Origin: Bacteroidales bacterium
GTDB taxonomy: Bacteria > Bacteroidota > Bacteroidia > Bacteroidales > VadinHA17
DNA: 10,608 nt
NCBI GenBank assembly: GCA_031285575.1
Contig: JAITVX010000249.1
Location: 1-10,608, forward strand
Direction: 5' to 3'
Below the pieces are notes generated by a model. It did not search any database. It was not told the DNA's origin and saw nothing but the letters and a program-made list of their open reading frames with translations. The translations under genes and the position numbers were made by a program. Shown here piece by piece: positions 1 through 7,119 of this stretch. Each line of letters opens with the position of its first letter. Position 1 is the first letter of the stretch.

Positions 1-823
1 CAAATGAATCGCTGCGTTTATGTTTATCGGCCGTACATGATTTGGCAGCCTGGTAGCACTTGTCATAAGTTTCGTCCCATACTTTTTTTCTTAGATCTTC
101 GTCGTTTCCCTCATGGCAGTAGCTTCTCTTAATCTGCGAACCTGTTTCTTCGGCGAATTCAATTTGGGCCTTGCACTGTATTTTTATAGCTTCATGGGCT
201 ACTTTCAAAGCATCTATCATCTCTTCTTCAGAAACCTCCTGCATTTCGCCCTCAACCATCATTATGTTTTCGTAAGTGGCTCCAACCATGAGGTCGATAT
301 CAGCTTCTTTCAACTGGCTTGCGGTAGGGTTTACAACAAACTGGCCATGTATCCGAGCCACCCTCACTTCCGATATGGGGCCGTTGAAAGGTATATCTGA
401 CACTGCAAGCGCGGCTGACGCAGCCAAACCGGCAAGCGCGTCGGGGATAATCTCAATATCAGCCGACACGAGGGTTACATTAACAAAAACTTCTGCATGA
501 AAATCATCAGGAAAAAGAGGTCTCAACGCCCGATCAACAAGCCGTGAAACAAGTATTTCATTATCGGAAGGCCTGGCTTCGCGTTTCAAAAAACCACCTG
601 GGAAACGGCCGGTTGACGCATATTTTTCTTTATATTCAACCGACAGAGGCATAAAGTCAACATCTTCTTTTGCCTCTTTTGCAGCAACCACCGTTGCCAG
701 CAACATTGTCTTACCCATTTTTAACAACACCGAACCGTCGGCCTGTCTGGCCAGACGGCCTGTTTCAAGTGTCATTATCCTCCCGTCGCCGAGATCTATA
801 GTCTTTTCTTTTATCTTAAACAT
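1..823 (-). CDS. pnp: Polynucleotide phosphorylase, N-terminal part (runs off the left edge)
   Basis: PNPase is the phosphate-dependent 3'-to-5' exoribonuclease of RNA turnover, a cytoplasmic trimer. The start is ATG at 821-823 on the minus strand (MFKIKEKTIDLGDGR), and 274 codons lie in the window, well short of the roughly 700 usual for the family. What is visible is the first RNase PH-like domain (about residues 8-145), including FPGGFLKREARPSDNEIL (74-91) and SRLVDRALRPLFP (93-105), both strongly conserved in the family. The start of the helical linker domain follows (about 150 to the edge). The reading frame is open to the edge with no damage. It follows rpsO on the same strand, the classic rpsO-pnp order, with a hairpin terminator in the 88-bp gap. 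No clear Shine-Dalgarno precedes the ATG, as is usual in Bacteroidota. The second PH domain, KH and S1 domains would lie to the left of the window. Confidence 0.97.
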   Translation of the reverse strand, partial: MFKIKEKTIDLGDGRIMTLETGRLARQADGSVLLKMGKTMLLATVVAAKEAKEDVDFMPLSVEYKEKYASTGRFPGGFLKREARPSDNEILVSRLVDRALRPLFPDDFHAEVFVNVTLVSADIEIIPDALAGLAASAALAVSDIPFNGPISEVRVARIHGQFVVNPTASQLKEADIDLMVGATYENIMMVEGEMQEVSEEEMIDALKVAHEAIKIQCKAQIEFAEETGSQIKRSYCHEGNDEDLRKKVWDETYDKCYQAAKSCTADKHKRSDSF

Positions 824-872
824 TTGCTGAATTATTAATGGACATAAAAACCTAAAAAATAAAACGAGTATG

Positions 873-902
873 AAAAAAGGCAATTCAGGAATTGCCTTTT
901 TT
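873..902 (-). terminator. Rho-independent terminator between rpsO and pnp
   Basis: A perfect 13-bp inverted repeat, AAAAAAGGCAATT then AATTGCCTTTTTT, with a 4-nt loop. On the minus strand it begins about 10 nt after the rpsO stop. An A-tract precedes the GC-containing core and a T-tract follows, so it could act in both directions. It would end or attenuate rpsO transcription before pnp, so pnp may need readthrough or its own promoter. Confidence 0.8.
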
Positions 903-911
903 CGATCGCGC

Positions 912-1181
912 TTATTTACGCAGTTTCAATGCTTTTATGATTTCGCGATATCGCTCTATATCTCTTATTTTCAAATAATCAAGAAGTCTTCTCCTTTTAC
1001 CGACAAGCTTAATAAGGGCCTGCTGTGTGCTGAAGTCTTTTCTGTTCTTTTTCAGGTGCTCCGTTAAGTGGCTGATGCGATATGAAAATAAAGCTATTTG
1101 TCCTTCGGCGTTGCCCGTATCAATTTCGGATGTTCCGAAGGTTTTAAAAAATTCCTGTTTTTTTTCTGCAGTCAAATACAT
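912..1181 (-). CDS. rpsO: 30S ribosomal protein S15
   Basis: S15 is an 89-residue primary 16S rRNA-binding protein that nucleates the platform of the small subunit. The length matches the family exactly. The signature stretch is present: GTSEIDTGNAEGQIALFSYR (residues 16-35), LTEHLKKNRKDFS (39-51) and the basic GKRRRLLDYLK (61-71). The start is ATG at 1179-1181 (MYLTAEKKQEF). The open frame continues upstream to 1451, but that extension has no S15-like sequence and crosses the likely promoter, so it is not coding. The gene is followed by a terminator hairpin and then pnp on the same strand. Confidence 0.97.
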   Translation of the reverse strand: MYLTAEKKQEFFKTFGTSEIDTGNAEGQIALFSYRISHLTEHLKKNRKDFSTQQALIKLVGKRRRLLDYLKIRDIERYREIIKALKLRK

Positions 1182-1206
1182 GTTTCTAACCAAAATATTA
1201 TTAATC

Positions 1207-1242
1207 CAAATATAAATCAAGTCCCCAATTTTGGAACGCAAA
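1207..1242 (-). promoter_or_regulatory. Probable Bacteroidota-type promoter of rpsO
   Basis: On the minus strand TATATTTG (1214 to 1207) is a perfect match to the Bacteroidota -7 box TAnnTTTG. A TTTG (1242 to 1239) lies upstream as a possible -33 box, although the 24-nt spacing is slightly longer than usual. Transcription would start near 1200, giving a leader of about 20 nt before the rpsO ATG. Confidence 0.55.
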
Positions 1243-1642
1243 AATAAAGTTTTTTTATGTAATAAATCAAACAATGAATTAAATTTTTTAATAAATTTTT
1301 GAAAACAGTCAGAACATAGAGTATTCGCTTCAATATTCAGCCCTGTTTTTAACAGTAAAGATGTAGAAATCGTGCTGAAAGTTGCGTCTATAAAAAAATG
1401 AACCAGGTACCACTTCTGTTCATCAGACTCAAGAAGAAAATGAACGGTCATATTATGAATCCTGCTACGTAAACGTACTATAAACCGGATTGATTAACAA
1501 TGAATATATTGGCGGTACTTAGGGTCTGATGAGGCTGTTCAAAAAGTTTTGCGTGGCCTCTTTTTTTAGTAGATGTTCATAATTAGTTTATATAAAACAT
1601 TTAGTTTTTCTTTGCCATCATTTATCATTGATACAATAGTTA
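1215..1642. other. Intergenic stretch between rpsO and the transposase remnant
   Basis: Apart from the upstream part of the rpsO promoter at its left end and a small hairpin with a T-run at 1531-1567, I see no gene, RNA or repeat here. A minus-strand open frame covers part of it as an upstream extension of rpsO, but its translation is Phe/Ser/Leu/Lys-rich with no recognisable family. The left end of the insertion sequence must lie in the right part of this stretch, but I could not place its terminal repeat. Confidence 0.5.
1531..1567 (+). terminator. Weak hairpin followed by seven T (possible terminator or IS end relic)
   Basis: GAGGC (1531-1535) pairs with GCCTC (1556-1560) and is followed directly by seven T. 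The stem is only 5 bp and the loop 20 nt, so it is weak as a terminator. The segment GAGGCTGTTCAAAAAGTTTT resembles terminal repeats of some unrelated insertion sequences, so it could be a relic end. No plus-strand gene is visible upstream that would need termination. Confidence 0.25.
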
Positions 1643-2616
1643 ATGGGCAAGATAAAGAAGGTGGAATTAACAGAATTCCGACGAGTCCAACTGGAGAGTG
1701 GTTTCCGCACAGGTACGAGCCACTGTTTTCAAATGCGTTGTCGTGTGGTTCTTCTCAAGGCCGCCGGTGTGTCTTCCGCAAAAGCGGGGGAGCAGACAGA
1801 AATGAGTTTAATATCCGTGAATGCCTGAGTAAAGCGCTTTCTGTCGGAAGATATCGCAGGTTTGCAAACCCGTCCGGGTCGCGGTCGGAAACCTGTAATG
1901 GACTGTACGGACGAGGAAGCGGTGCGTGCTGCTATCGAACAGGACAGACAGAGTGTGTGCAAAACCAGGGCTGCATGGCAGGAAGCCACGGGGAAAGAGG
2001 CGAGCGATTTGACGTTCAGGCGTTTTTTATCCTCCTCGGCGCAAGATATAAGCGTATAAGAAAAGTTTCCCCTCGCCGCAGCTCTATGAATACAGGTATG
2101 AGAAAGTGCAAGAACTTGAGAGGCTACAAGCAGAAGGGAGTATTACCCTCTTCTATGCTGATGAGGGTCACGTCTGTACCGAAGGGTATGTTCCCTACGG
2201 GTGGCAGTTGCCTGGAGAAGAGGTTTGCATACTTTCCCAAAGAATTGCAAGGCTCAATATCTCACTATGAGGGCTTCACCACTACAGAGAGTATCACCGC
2301 AGACAAAATTGTCAGCTTTCCGGATACATTCTCGTTGAGTGTACACAAGGACACGTTTGTCGTACTTAACAATGCCTCCACCCACCGCAATCATAAAATA
2401 CGGGAGATGCGCACTGTCCGGGAAAAAAGAGGACTGTTTCTCTTCTATCTCCCGCCGTATTCTCCACATCTGAACATTGCGGAAACGCTCTGGAGAATAT
2501 TGAAGGGAAAATGGATCAGACCTCAGGACTATGTGAGTATTGACACGCTTTTCTATACCACAAACAGTGCGTTAGGAAAAGGACTCTTTATTAATTACTC
2601 CCATATTGCTGCTTAA
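1643..2616 (+). pseudogene. IS630-family transposase, degraded
   Basis: An IS630/Tc1-type DDE transposase would cut and paste its element at TA sites; this copy is dead. It starts MGKIKKVELTEFRRVQLESG at 1643 with an N-terminal helix-turn-helix region and the linker LQTRPGRGRKPV. A TGA at 1826-1828 replaces a Trp codon in the same frame. The frame then shifts near 2028-2036 (before LGARYKRIRKV), again near 2060-2085 (before LYEYRYEKVQELERL), and again near 2254-2265, where about ten residues of the family pattern after ARLNI are missing. The catalytic core is recognisable: first Asp in FYADEGHVCTEGYVPYGW, a VLNNAS motif where VLDNA is expected (AAC at 2368-2370, Asp to Asn), and the Glu in PPYSPHLNIAETLWRILKGK. 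About three residues appear lost before GKGLF near the end. It ends 22 bp before the next gene. Terminal repeats were not resolved. Confidence 0.9.
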
Positions 2617-2621
2617 TTTTG
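2614..2621 (+). promoter_or_regulatory. Candidate outward promoter (-7 box) at the right end of the IS remnant
   Basis: TAATTTTG is a perfect match to the Bacteroidota -7 box TAnnTTTG, and its first three bases are the transposase stop codon. Transcription would start near 2628, about 11 nt before the amidohydrolase ATG. Upstream, TTTA at 2587-2590 is a partial -33 box with 23-nt spacing. Because only 22 bp separate the transposase from the cluster, any promoter of the first cluster gene must lie in or before the IS remnant. Confidence 0.35.
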
Positions 2622-2638
2622 AGTACTTACTTATTAAA

Positions 2639-3940
2639 ATGGACAGAAGAGATATTATTAAAAATCTTTCGGCGTTGCCACTTGCAGGCGCAATGTATCC
2701 TGCCGAATCGGCATTTGCTTCTCATGCACAGCGTTCAGGCGCGGTTCAGGCGCAGGGCATAGATATTTTGCTTAAAGGTGGCCATGTTGTCGATCCTAAA
2801 AATGGTATAGACGGAAGGATGGATGTTGCCATTATGGCAGACAAGATAGTTCAGGTCGCGAAGGATATTCCGGCAAAAGATGCCAAAAGGGTAGTTGACG
2901 CTACCGGTAAGTATGTTACTCCAGGCTTGATTGATCTGCATGTACATGCATTTCACGGCACAAACCGTGAATCATATATTGCCGATGGATGGGATGCCTT
3001 GCCTCCGGATGGGTTTACATTCAGAGCTGGAGTAACCACTGTTGTTGATGCTGGGTCTGCCGGATGGCGAAACTTCCGTGATTTCAAAAGACAGACAATT
3101 GACAGAGCACGAACACGGGTACTTGCCCTTTTAAATATAGTAGGAGTGGGAATGCATGGCAGGTTTGAGGAACAGAATATTGATGACATGAATCCTGAAA
3201 TGTGCGCATACATGATTACAAGACTGTTTCCTGATATTCTTGTAGGCGTTAAATCGGCGCATTACTGGGGAGCTGATTTTACTCAGGTCGATAGAGCTGT
3301 CAAGGCCGGAGAGTTGGCCAAAGTTCCTGTCATGGTGGATTTGGGAGAACATCGCCCGCCGCTTCCCATAGAAGAACTCTTTATTAAACATTTGCGTCCA
3401 GGAGATATATGGACACATACCTATGCAAATGCTCCACAGGAGAGGGAAGTTCCTGTGGATGAGAATGGGAAAGTTAAATCGTTTATTTTTGAAGCCCAAA
3501 AACGGGGTATAGTTTTCGATGTCGGACATGGTGGCGGAGCGTTTCATTTTCCACATGCGGTACCGGCAATACAGCAGGGGTTTATTGCCGATATTATAAG
3601 TTCAGATCTTCATATAGGAAGTATGAATGGCGGTATGAAAGATATGGCAAATCTTCTTTCAAAGTTCATGGCGATGGGCTTGTCGCTGCAGGATGTTATT
3701 TTACGAGCCACATGGAATCCTGCAAAAGTAATAAACCGTCCCGGACTGGGGAATCTCAGCGTAGGTTCCGATGCCGATGTAGCTGTATTCAGTCTCCGTA
3801 CTGGTAATTTCGGATTTACGGATGTCAGAGCAAGAAAAATTGACGGGACTCAGAGACTTGAAACAGAGCTAACTCTCCGTGCCGGTAGGATAGTCTGGGA
3901 TCTTAACGGAATTGCCTCACAACGTTGGGATGAGCAATAG
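2639..3940 (+). CDS. Exported cog3964-type amidohydrolase (deacetylase/esterase family), paralogue A
   Basis: This is a 433-residue metallohydrolase of the amidohydrolase superfamily, in the group once called dihydroorotase-like (cog3964, the family of Atu3266 and EF0837), whose studied members hydrolyse acyl groups from small acids such as acetyl-R-mandelate. Visible metal ligands are HVH (101 and 103) after the first beta strand, Lys205 in VGVKSAHYW as the probable carboxylated lysine, His238 (LGEH), His260 (WTHTY) and Asp323 (SSDLH). The composite beta domain is split over residues 41-95 and 365-425. I chose the ATG at 2639 because it gives the leader MDRRDIIKNLSALPLAGAMY, a Tat-like signal with cleavage likely after AFA (25-27). 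The open frame extends 11 codons upstream, but that overlaps the transposase end. The leader DNA is about 89 percent identical to that of the PLP enzyme at 5274. The next gene starts 10 bp downstream. Natural substrate unknown. Confidence 0.88.
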   Translation: MDRRDIIKNLSALPLAGAMYPAESAFASHAQRSGAVQAQGIDILLKGGHVVDPKNGIDGRMDVAIMADKIVQVAKDIPAKDAKRVVDATGKYVTPGLIDLHVHAFHGTNRESYIADGWDALPPDGFTFRAGVTTVVDAGSAGWRNFRDFKRQTIDRARTRVLALLNIVGVGMHGRFEEQNIDDMNPEMCAYMITRLFPDILVGVKSAHYWGADFTQVDRAVKAGELAKVPVMVDLGEHRPPLPIEELFIKHLRPGDIWTHTYANAPQEREVPVDENGKVKSFIFEAQKRGIVFDVGHGGGAFHFPHAVPAIQQGFIADIISSDLHIGSMNGGMKDMANLLSKFMAMGLSLQDVILRATWNPAKVINRPGLGNLSVGSDADVAVFSLRTGNFGFTDVRARKIDGTQRLETELTLRAGRIVWDLNGIASQRWDEQ

Positions 3941-3950
3941 TGCAGAAAGT

Positions 3951-5210
3951 ATGAAACTATTAATACAATTATTTATGTTGTTTTCGTTTTTTAAAAATAA
4001 AGGAAGAATAATCGCTTTTTTCGCGATGCTATTCTTCGCTACGGGGATTGCAGCCCAAGAGATAGACATATTAATCAAGAATGGACATGTTGTCGATCCT
4101 AAGAATAGTATAGATGGCAAATTTGACGTAGCCATTATAGGTAAGAAAATTGTAAAAGTGGCTCCGAATATTCCGGTTTCGGAAGCCAAAAAAGTTATTG
4201 ACGCAAAAGATATGTATGTGACTCCTGGATTTATAGACCTCCATACGCATGTATTTGTAGGTTCAAACCAGGGATTTGCCGATGGTTTTTCGTCCCTTTC
4301 TCCCGACGATATTACATTTAAGGCAGGTATAACAACCGTTGTTGACGCTGGTACATCAGGATGGAGGAGTTTCCCATTATTCAAAAAAAATATTATAGAT
4401 AGATCCTCAACCAGAGTGCTGGCATTTATCAATATAGCCGGTGGCGGAATGACAGGATATCCCTCGGAAGAGAATATTGATGATATGGATCCCGTAACGA
4501 CTTCGCTTGCAATAACCGAATATCCTGAAATAATCGTAGGAGTAAAACTCGGACATTTTCGGGGCAAGGAATGGACTCCATTTTACAAAGCTCGCGAGGC
4601 CTGTAATTTTGCAAAGGTTCCTCTATTGCTTGAATGTCATTTGCCGGAATATCCCCTTGACGAACTTCTGAAGCAGATGCGCAAGGGAGATATATTCACA
4701 CACACATATTGTGCCGCTTCAGACAGGGAATGCATACTTGATGAAAATGGTAAACTTAAAAACTCCGTTATTCAGGCCAAAGACAAAGGTATCGTGTTTG
4801 ACGTAGGACATGGAGGCGGGATGTTTCATTTTGATGTTGCAATTCCCGCCCTGCAACAAGGATTAACTCCTGACGCTTTCGGTTCCGACCTTCATAGGTC
4901 AAGTATGAATTCCGGTATGAGAAGCATGATAGAAACGATGTCGAAATTCCTTAACATGGGGATGAGCCTTGGAGCGGTAATCGATGCAGCAACATGGAGT
5001 CCTGCACAGGCGATTAATCGTTCAGACCTTGGTAACTTGTCGCCAGGTAATGAAGCTGATATTGCAATTATAAGCGTAAGAAAAGGCAACTTTGGTTTTG
5101 TTGATACAAAAAACAAAAAAATACAAGGCGATAGAAGACTTGAGACGGAAATGACAATAAGGGCAGGAAGGATTGTGTGGGATCTTAATGGTTTGGCTGC
5201 CAGTAATTGA
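3951..5210 (+). CDS. Exported cog3964-type amidohydrolase, paralogue B
   Basis: This is a tandem paralogue of the preceding gene, with blocks of near-identity (HVVDPKN, FDVGHGGG, RLETE, RAGRIVWDLNG). From the ATG at 3951 the protein has 419 residues. The metal ligands are conserved: HTH (98 and 100), Lys199 (VGVKLGHF), His230 (LECH), His251 (FTHTY) and Asp313 (GSDLH). The leader is unlike that of its sister: a basic start and a hydrophobic core FFAMLFFATGIAAQ (23-36), which reads as a Sec signal peptide, or an N-terminal anchor if uncleaved. The frame stays open back to 3912, overlapping the previous gene by 29 nt. I prefer 3951 because it sits 10 bp after that gene's stop and is preceded by AGAAAG. 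Next to the fifth metal ligand it has Cys-His where paralogue A has Glu-His, and the following loop differs, suggesting a different substrate. Confidence 0.87.
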   Translation: MKLLIQLFMLFSFFKNKGRIIAFFAMLFFATGIAAQEIDILIKNGHVVDPKNSIDGKFDVAIIGKKIVKVAPNIPVSEAKKVIDAKDMYVTPGFIDLHTHVFVGSNQGFADGFSSLSPDDITFKAGITTVVDAGTSGWRSFPLFKKNIIDRSSTRVLAFINIAGGGMTGYPSEENIDDMDPVTTSLAITEYPEIIVGVKLGHFRGKEWTPFYKAREACNFAKVPLLLECHLPEYPLDELLKQMRKGDIFTHTYCAASDRECILDENGKLKNSVIQAKDKGIVFDVGHGGGMFHFDVAIPALQQGLTPDAFGSDLHRSSMNSGMRSMIETMSKFLNMGMSLGAVIDAATWSPAQAINRSDLGNLSPGNEADIAIISVRKGNFGFVDTKNKKIQGDRRLETEMTIRAGRIVWDLNGLAASN

Positions 5211-5273
5211 TAATAAAAAATAAGTAATTGAATATAAAACATATTAATAACAAACTAAAAACTAATCATTATT

Positions 5274-6899
5274 ATGGACAGAAGAGATATTATTAAAAGT
5301 CTTTCGGCGTTGCCATTAGCAGGCGCCATGTATCCAGTTGAGTCAGCATTTGCTTCTCCATCACAAAGAAGATCTGCTGCAGCGGCTCCTACACAAAATA
5401 TTTATCAAACAATAGGGGTTGAGCCGGTTATAAATTGCAGAGGTACGTTTACTATTATCGGTGGTTCAATTGAAAGGCCGGAAGTCGTTGATGCCATGCA
5501 CAAAGCATCAGGTTTTTTTGTTCAGTACGACGAGCTTGCGTTCGGTATCGGACAACGTTTGGCTGATCTGACCGGAGCAGAATGGGGAATGGTTTCGGCA
5601 GGATGCGCCGCAGGTATGAAACACGTAACCGCAGCATGTGTAACAGGAGGTAATCCTGAAAAATTAGTCAGGATTCCGGATCTTAGAGGATTTGAAAAAA
5701 CCGAAGTTATTAGTCCGCGTAGATCGCGTAACGTTTACGACCATGCTCTGCGTAATATCGGGGTTACCATTATTACTGTCGATACTCCTGAAGAAATGGA
5801 AAGAGCTATTGGCCCCAGAACAGCCATGCTATATCTTATGGCCAATAATGAAGTTCCGGCAGATGGACCTTTTTCGCTCGAACAGCTTGCCCGAATGGCT
5901 AAACCTCTCAATATACCTATTCTTGTTGATGCTGCAGCTGAAGATCTTACAGTGCCAAATGTACATTTGCAACGAGGAGCTACAGTTGTTGCCTATAGCG
6001 GAGGAAAAGCAATATGCGGCCCACAGTGTGCAGGTTTATTGCTTGGTAAAAAAGACATCTTGCTATCGGCATGGCAGGCAAGTTCCCCTCATCATGGATG
6101 CGGCAGAGACAATAAGGTTGGAAAAGAAGAAATGATGGGAATGTTGGCGGCTGTTGAAGCATGGATAAAAAGAGACCATGTTGAAAAAGAAAAAACATGG
6201 CACACGTGGCTCGAGAATATCTCAAAACGATTGTCGTCTATCAATGGGGTTACGTGCACAATAACCGAACCAAGAGGCTTGTCGAACCGTAGCCCAAGGC
6301 TCTCTGTTACATGGGATCCGGAAGCCTTTAATATAAAAGGTACGGACATATCAGAAGAAGTTGCAACCACAAAACCCAGGATAGCCCTTGGTGGCACTTA
6401 TCTGGATAATAACGGTAATACGGGTGTAAGTATAAATTCAGGACAGATGCAGCCAGGAAATGACAAGATAGTTGCAGACAGATTATACGAAATATTAACA
6501 AGGAAAAATGAAAAGCCCAAAGGTATGAGTGCTCCAGCAGTTGAAACGACAGGCCGTTGGGATGTTGATATAGAGTTTTATAGTAGCAAAAGTCGTCACT
6601 CGTTCAATATTGAACAAGATGGCAATTTTATAACAGGTTCGCATAGAGGAGATTTTACAACTCGCGACATGTATGGAATAGTTGATGGTAATGAGATTAA
6701 GTTGTTCAGCAGCGAACGTCAGGTTGCCGACAATGTTCCATTTACTTTCCATGGCACAGCAACTAATGATAAAATGGAAGGAGGAATTTATATGGGCGAA
6801 TATATCAGGGCTAAGTTTACAGCTACGCGCTACAAACAAGCTCCGAGTCCGACCAACCGGCCTATTACAGTGCCTCAGGGGCAGCCTCTTTCATCTTAA
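5274..6899 (+). CDS. Exported SelA/DgaE-like PLP-dependent enzyme with C-terminal beta-rich domain
   Basis: Residues 41-410 form a fold-type I PLP enzyme of the SelA-related group that includes D-glucosaminate-6-phosphate ammonia-lyase (DgaE) and proteins annotated as L-seryl-tRNA(Sec) selenium transferase-like. Seen directly: the opening YQTIGVEPVINCRGTFT (44-60), VSAGCAAG (107-114), Asp219 in ILVDAAAE, and the Schiff-base Lys245 in AYSGGKAICGPQCAG. Residues about 427-518 add a domain with alternating beta-strand character (GRWDVDIEF to YIRAKFTATR) containing IEQDGNFITGSHRGDF. It looks like a small beta-barrel or sandwich, and I cannot name its family. The leader MDRRDIIKSLSALPLAGAMY is Tat-like with cleavage likely after AFA (25-27), which would allow export of the folded holoenzyme. 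A true selenium transferase is very unlikely, because that enzyme acts on tRNA in the cytoplasm. It lies 63 bp after the amidohydrolase. Probable role: lyase, racemase-like or transaminase-like step on a periplasmic amino compound. Confidence 0.85.
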   Translation: MDRRDIIKSLSALPLAGAMYPVESAFASPSQRRSAAAAPTQNIYQTIGVEPVINCRGTFTIIGGSIERPEVVDAMHKASGFFVQYDELAFGIGQRLADLTGAEWGMVSAGCAAGMKHVTAACVTGGNPEKLVRIPDLRGFEKTEVISPRRSRNVYDHALRNIGVTIITVDTPEEMERAIGPRTAMLYLMANNEVPADGPFSLEQLARMAKPLNIPILVDAAAEDLTVPNVHLQRGATVVAYSGGKAICGPQCAGLLLGKKDILLSAWQASSPHHGCGRDNKVGKEEMMGMLAAVEAWIKRDHVEKEKTWHTWLENISKRLSSINGVTCTITEPRGLSNRSPRLSVTWDPEAFNIKGTDISEEVATTKPRIALGGTYLDNNGNTGVSINSGQMQPGNDKIVADRLYEILTRKNEKPKGMSAPAVETTGRWDVDIEFYSSKSRHSFNIEQDGNFITGSHRGDFTTRDMYGIVDGNEIKLFSSERQVADNVPFTFHGTATNDKMEGGIYMGEYIRAKFTATRYKQAPSPTNRPITVPQGQPLSS

Positions 6900-6960
6900 T
6901 ACAGATAATTGATCTGCTGGTTGATTTTGGATATTTTTATCTTGAGAATATTTAAAAATC

Positions 6961-7027
6961 TTCGGGAAATGCGGCAATATAATTTTATGTATTTGAGAAC
7001 AATACATATATTACTGCATTTTCCGGA
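6961..7027 (+). repeat. Long imperfect inverted repeat between the PLP and DUF362 genes
   Basis: Positions 6961-6981 pair with 7007-7027 over 21 positions: 17 Watson-Crick pairs, three G-T pairs and one mismatch. The loop is 25 nt. Inside it ATGTATT (6987-6993) can pair with AATACAT (7001-7007), a smaller stem that meets the base of the larger one. No T-run follows immediately, so it is not a standard terminator. It may cap the mRNA of the upstream genes or act as a leader structure for the DUF362 pair. Confidence 0.55.
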
Positions 7028-7119
7028 GAAATCTAACATGTTTATTTAACATTTTTTAATCTTTTGTTAAATCTGTTGATGTTTTTTATTCATAATTTTA
7101 TGGCCAATTTATTTGCGTT

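Noticed and set aside
113..500. Plus-strand open frames in the first 500 bases
   Set aside because: They lie antisense to the clear pnp coding frame and encode nothing recognisable.
1182..1451. Upstream in-frame extension of rpsO giving a 179-residue protein
   Set aside because: The extra 90 residues have no S15-like sequence, S15 is normally 89 residues, and the extension covers the likely rpsO promoter.
1515..2629. GTACTTA found at 1515-1521 and 2623-2629 on either side of the transposase, as a target duplication
   Set aside because: IS630 elements duplicate only TA, a 7-mer can recur by chance, and no matching inverted termini were found next to these sites.
1576..2635. Weak inverted similarity between the region near 1588-1601 and the sequence after 2616 as IS terminal repeats
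   Set aside because: About 9 of 14 matches in AT-rich DNA is not distinguishable from chance.
2606..2638. Earlier start for the first amidohydrolase (MLLNFEYLLIK extension)
   Set aside because: It overlaps the transposase end and spoils the Tat leader; the same leader at 5274 begins at the equivalent MDRRD methionine.
3912..3950. Earlier start for the second amidohydrolase, overlapping the previous gene
   Set aside because: The extra 13 residues are polar and would sit before an otherwise ordinary signal peptide; ATG at 3951 is well placed just after the previous stop.
5274..6899. Annotation as L-seryl-tRNA(Sec) selenium transferase
   Set aside because: The protein carries an export leader and a foreign C-terminal domain, and the family includes many non-SelA enzymes; no other selenocysteine gene is in the window.
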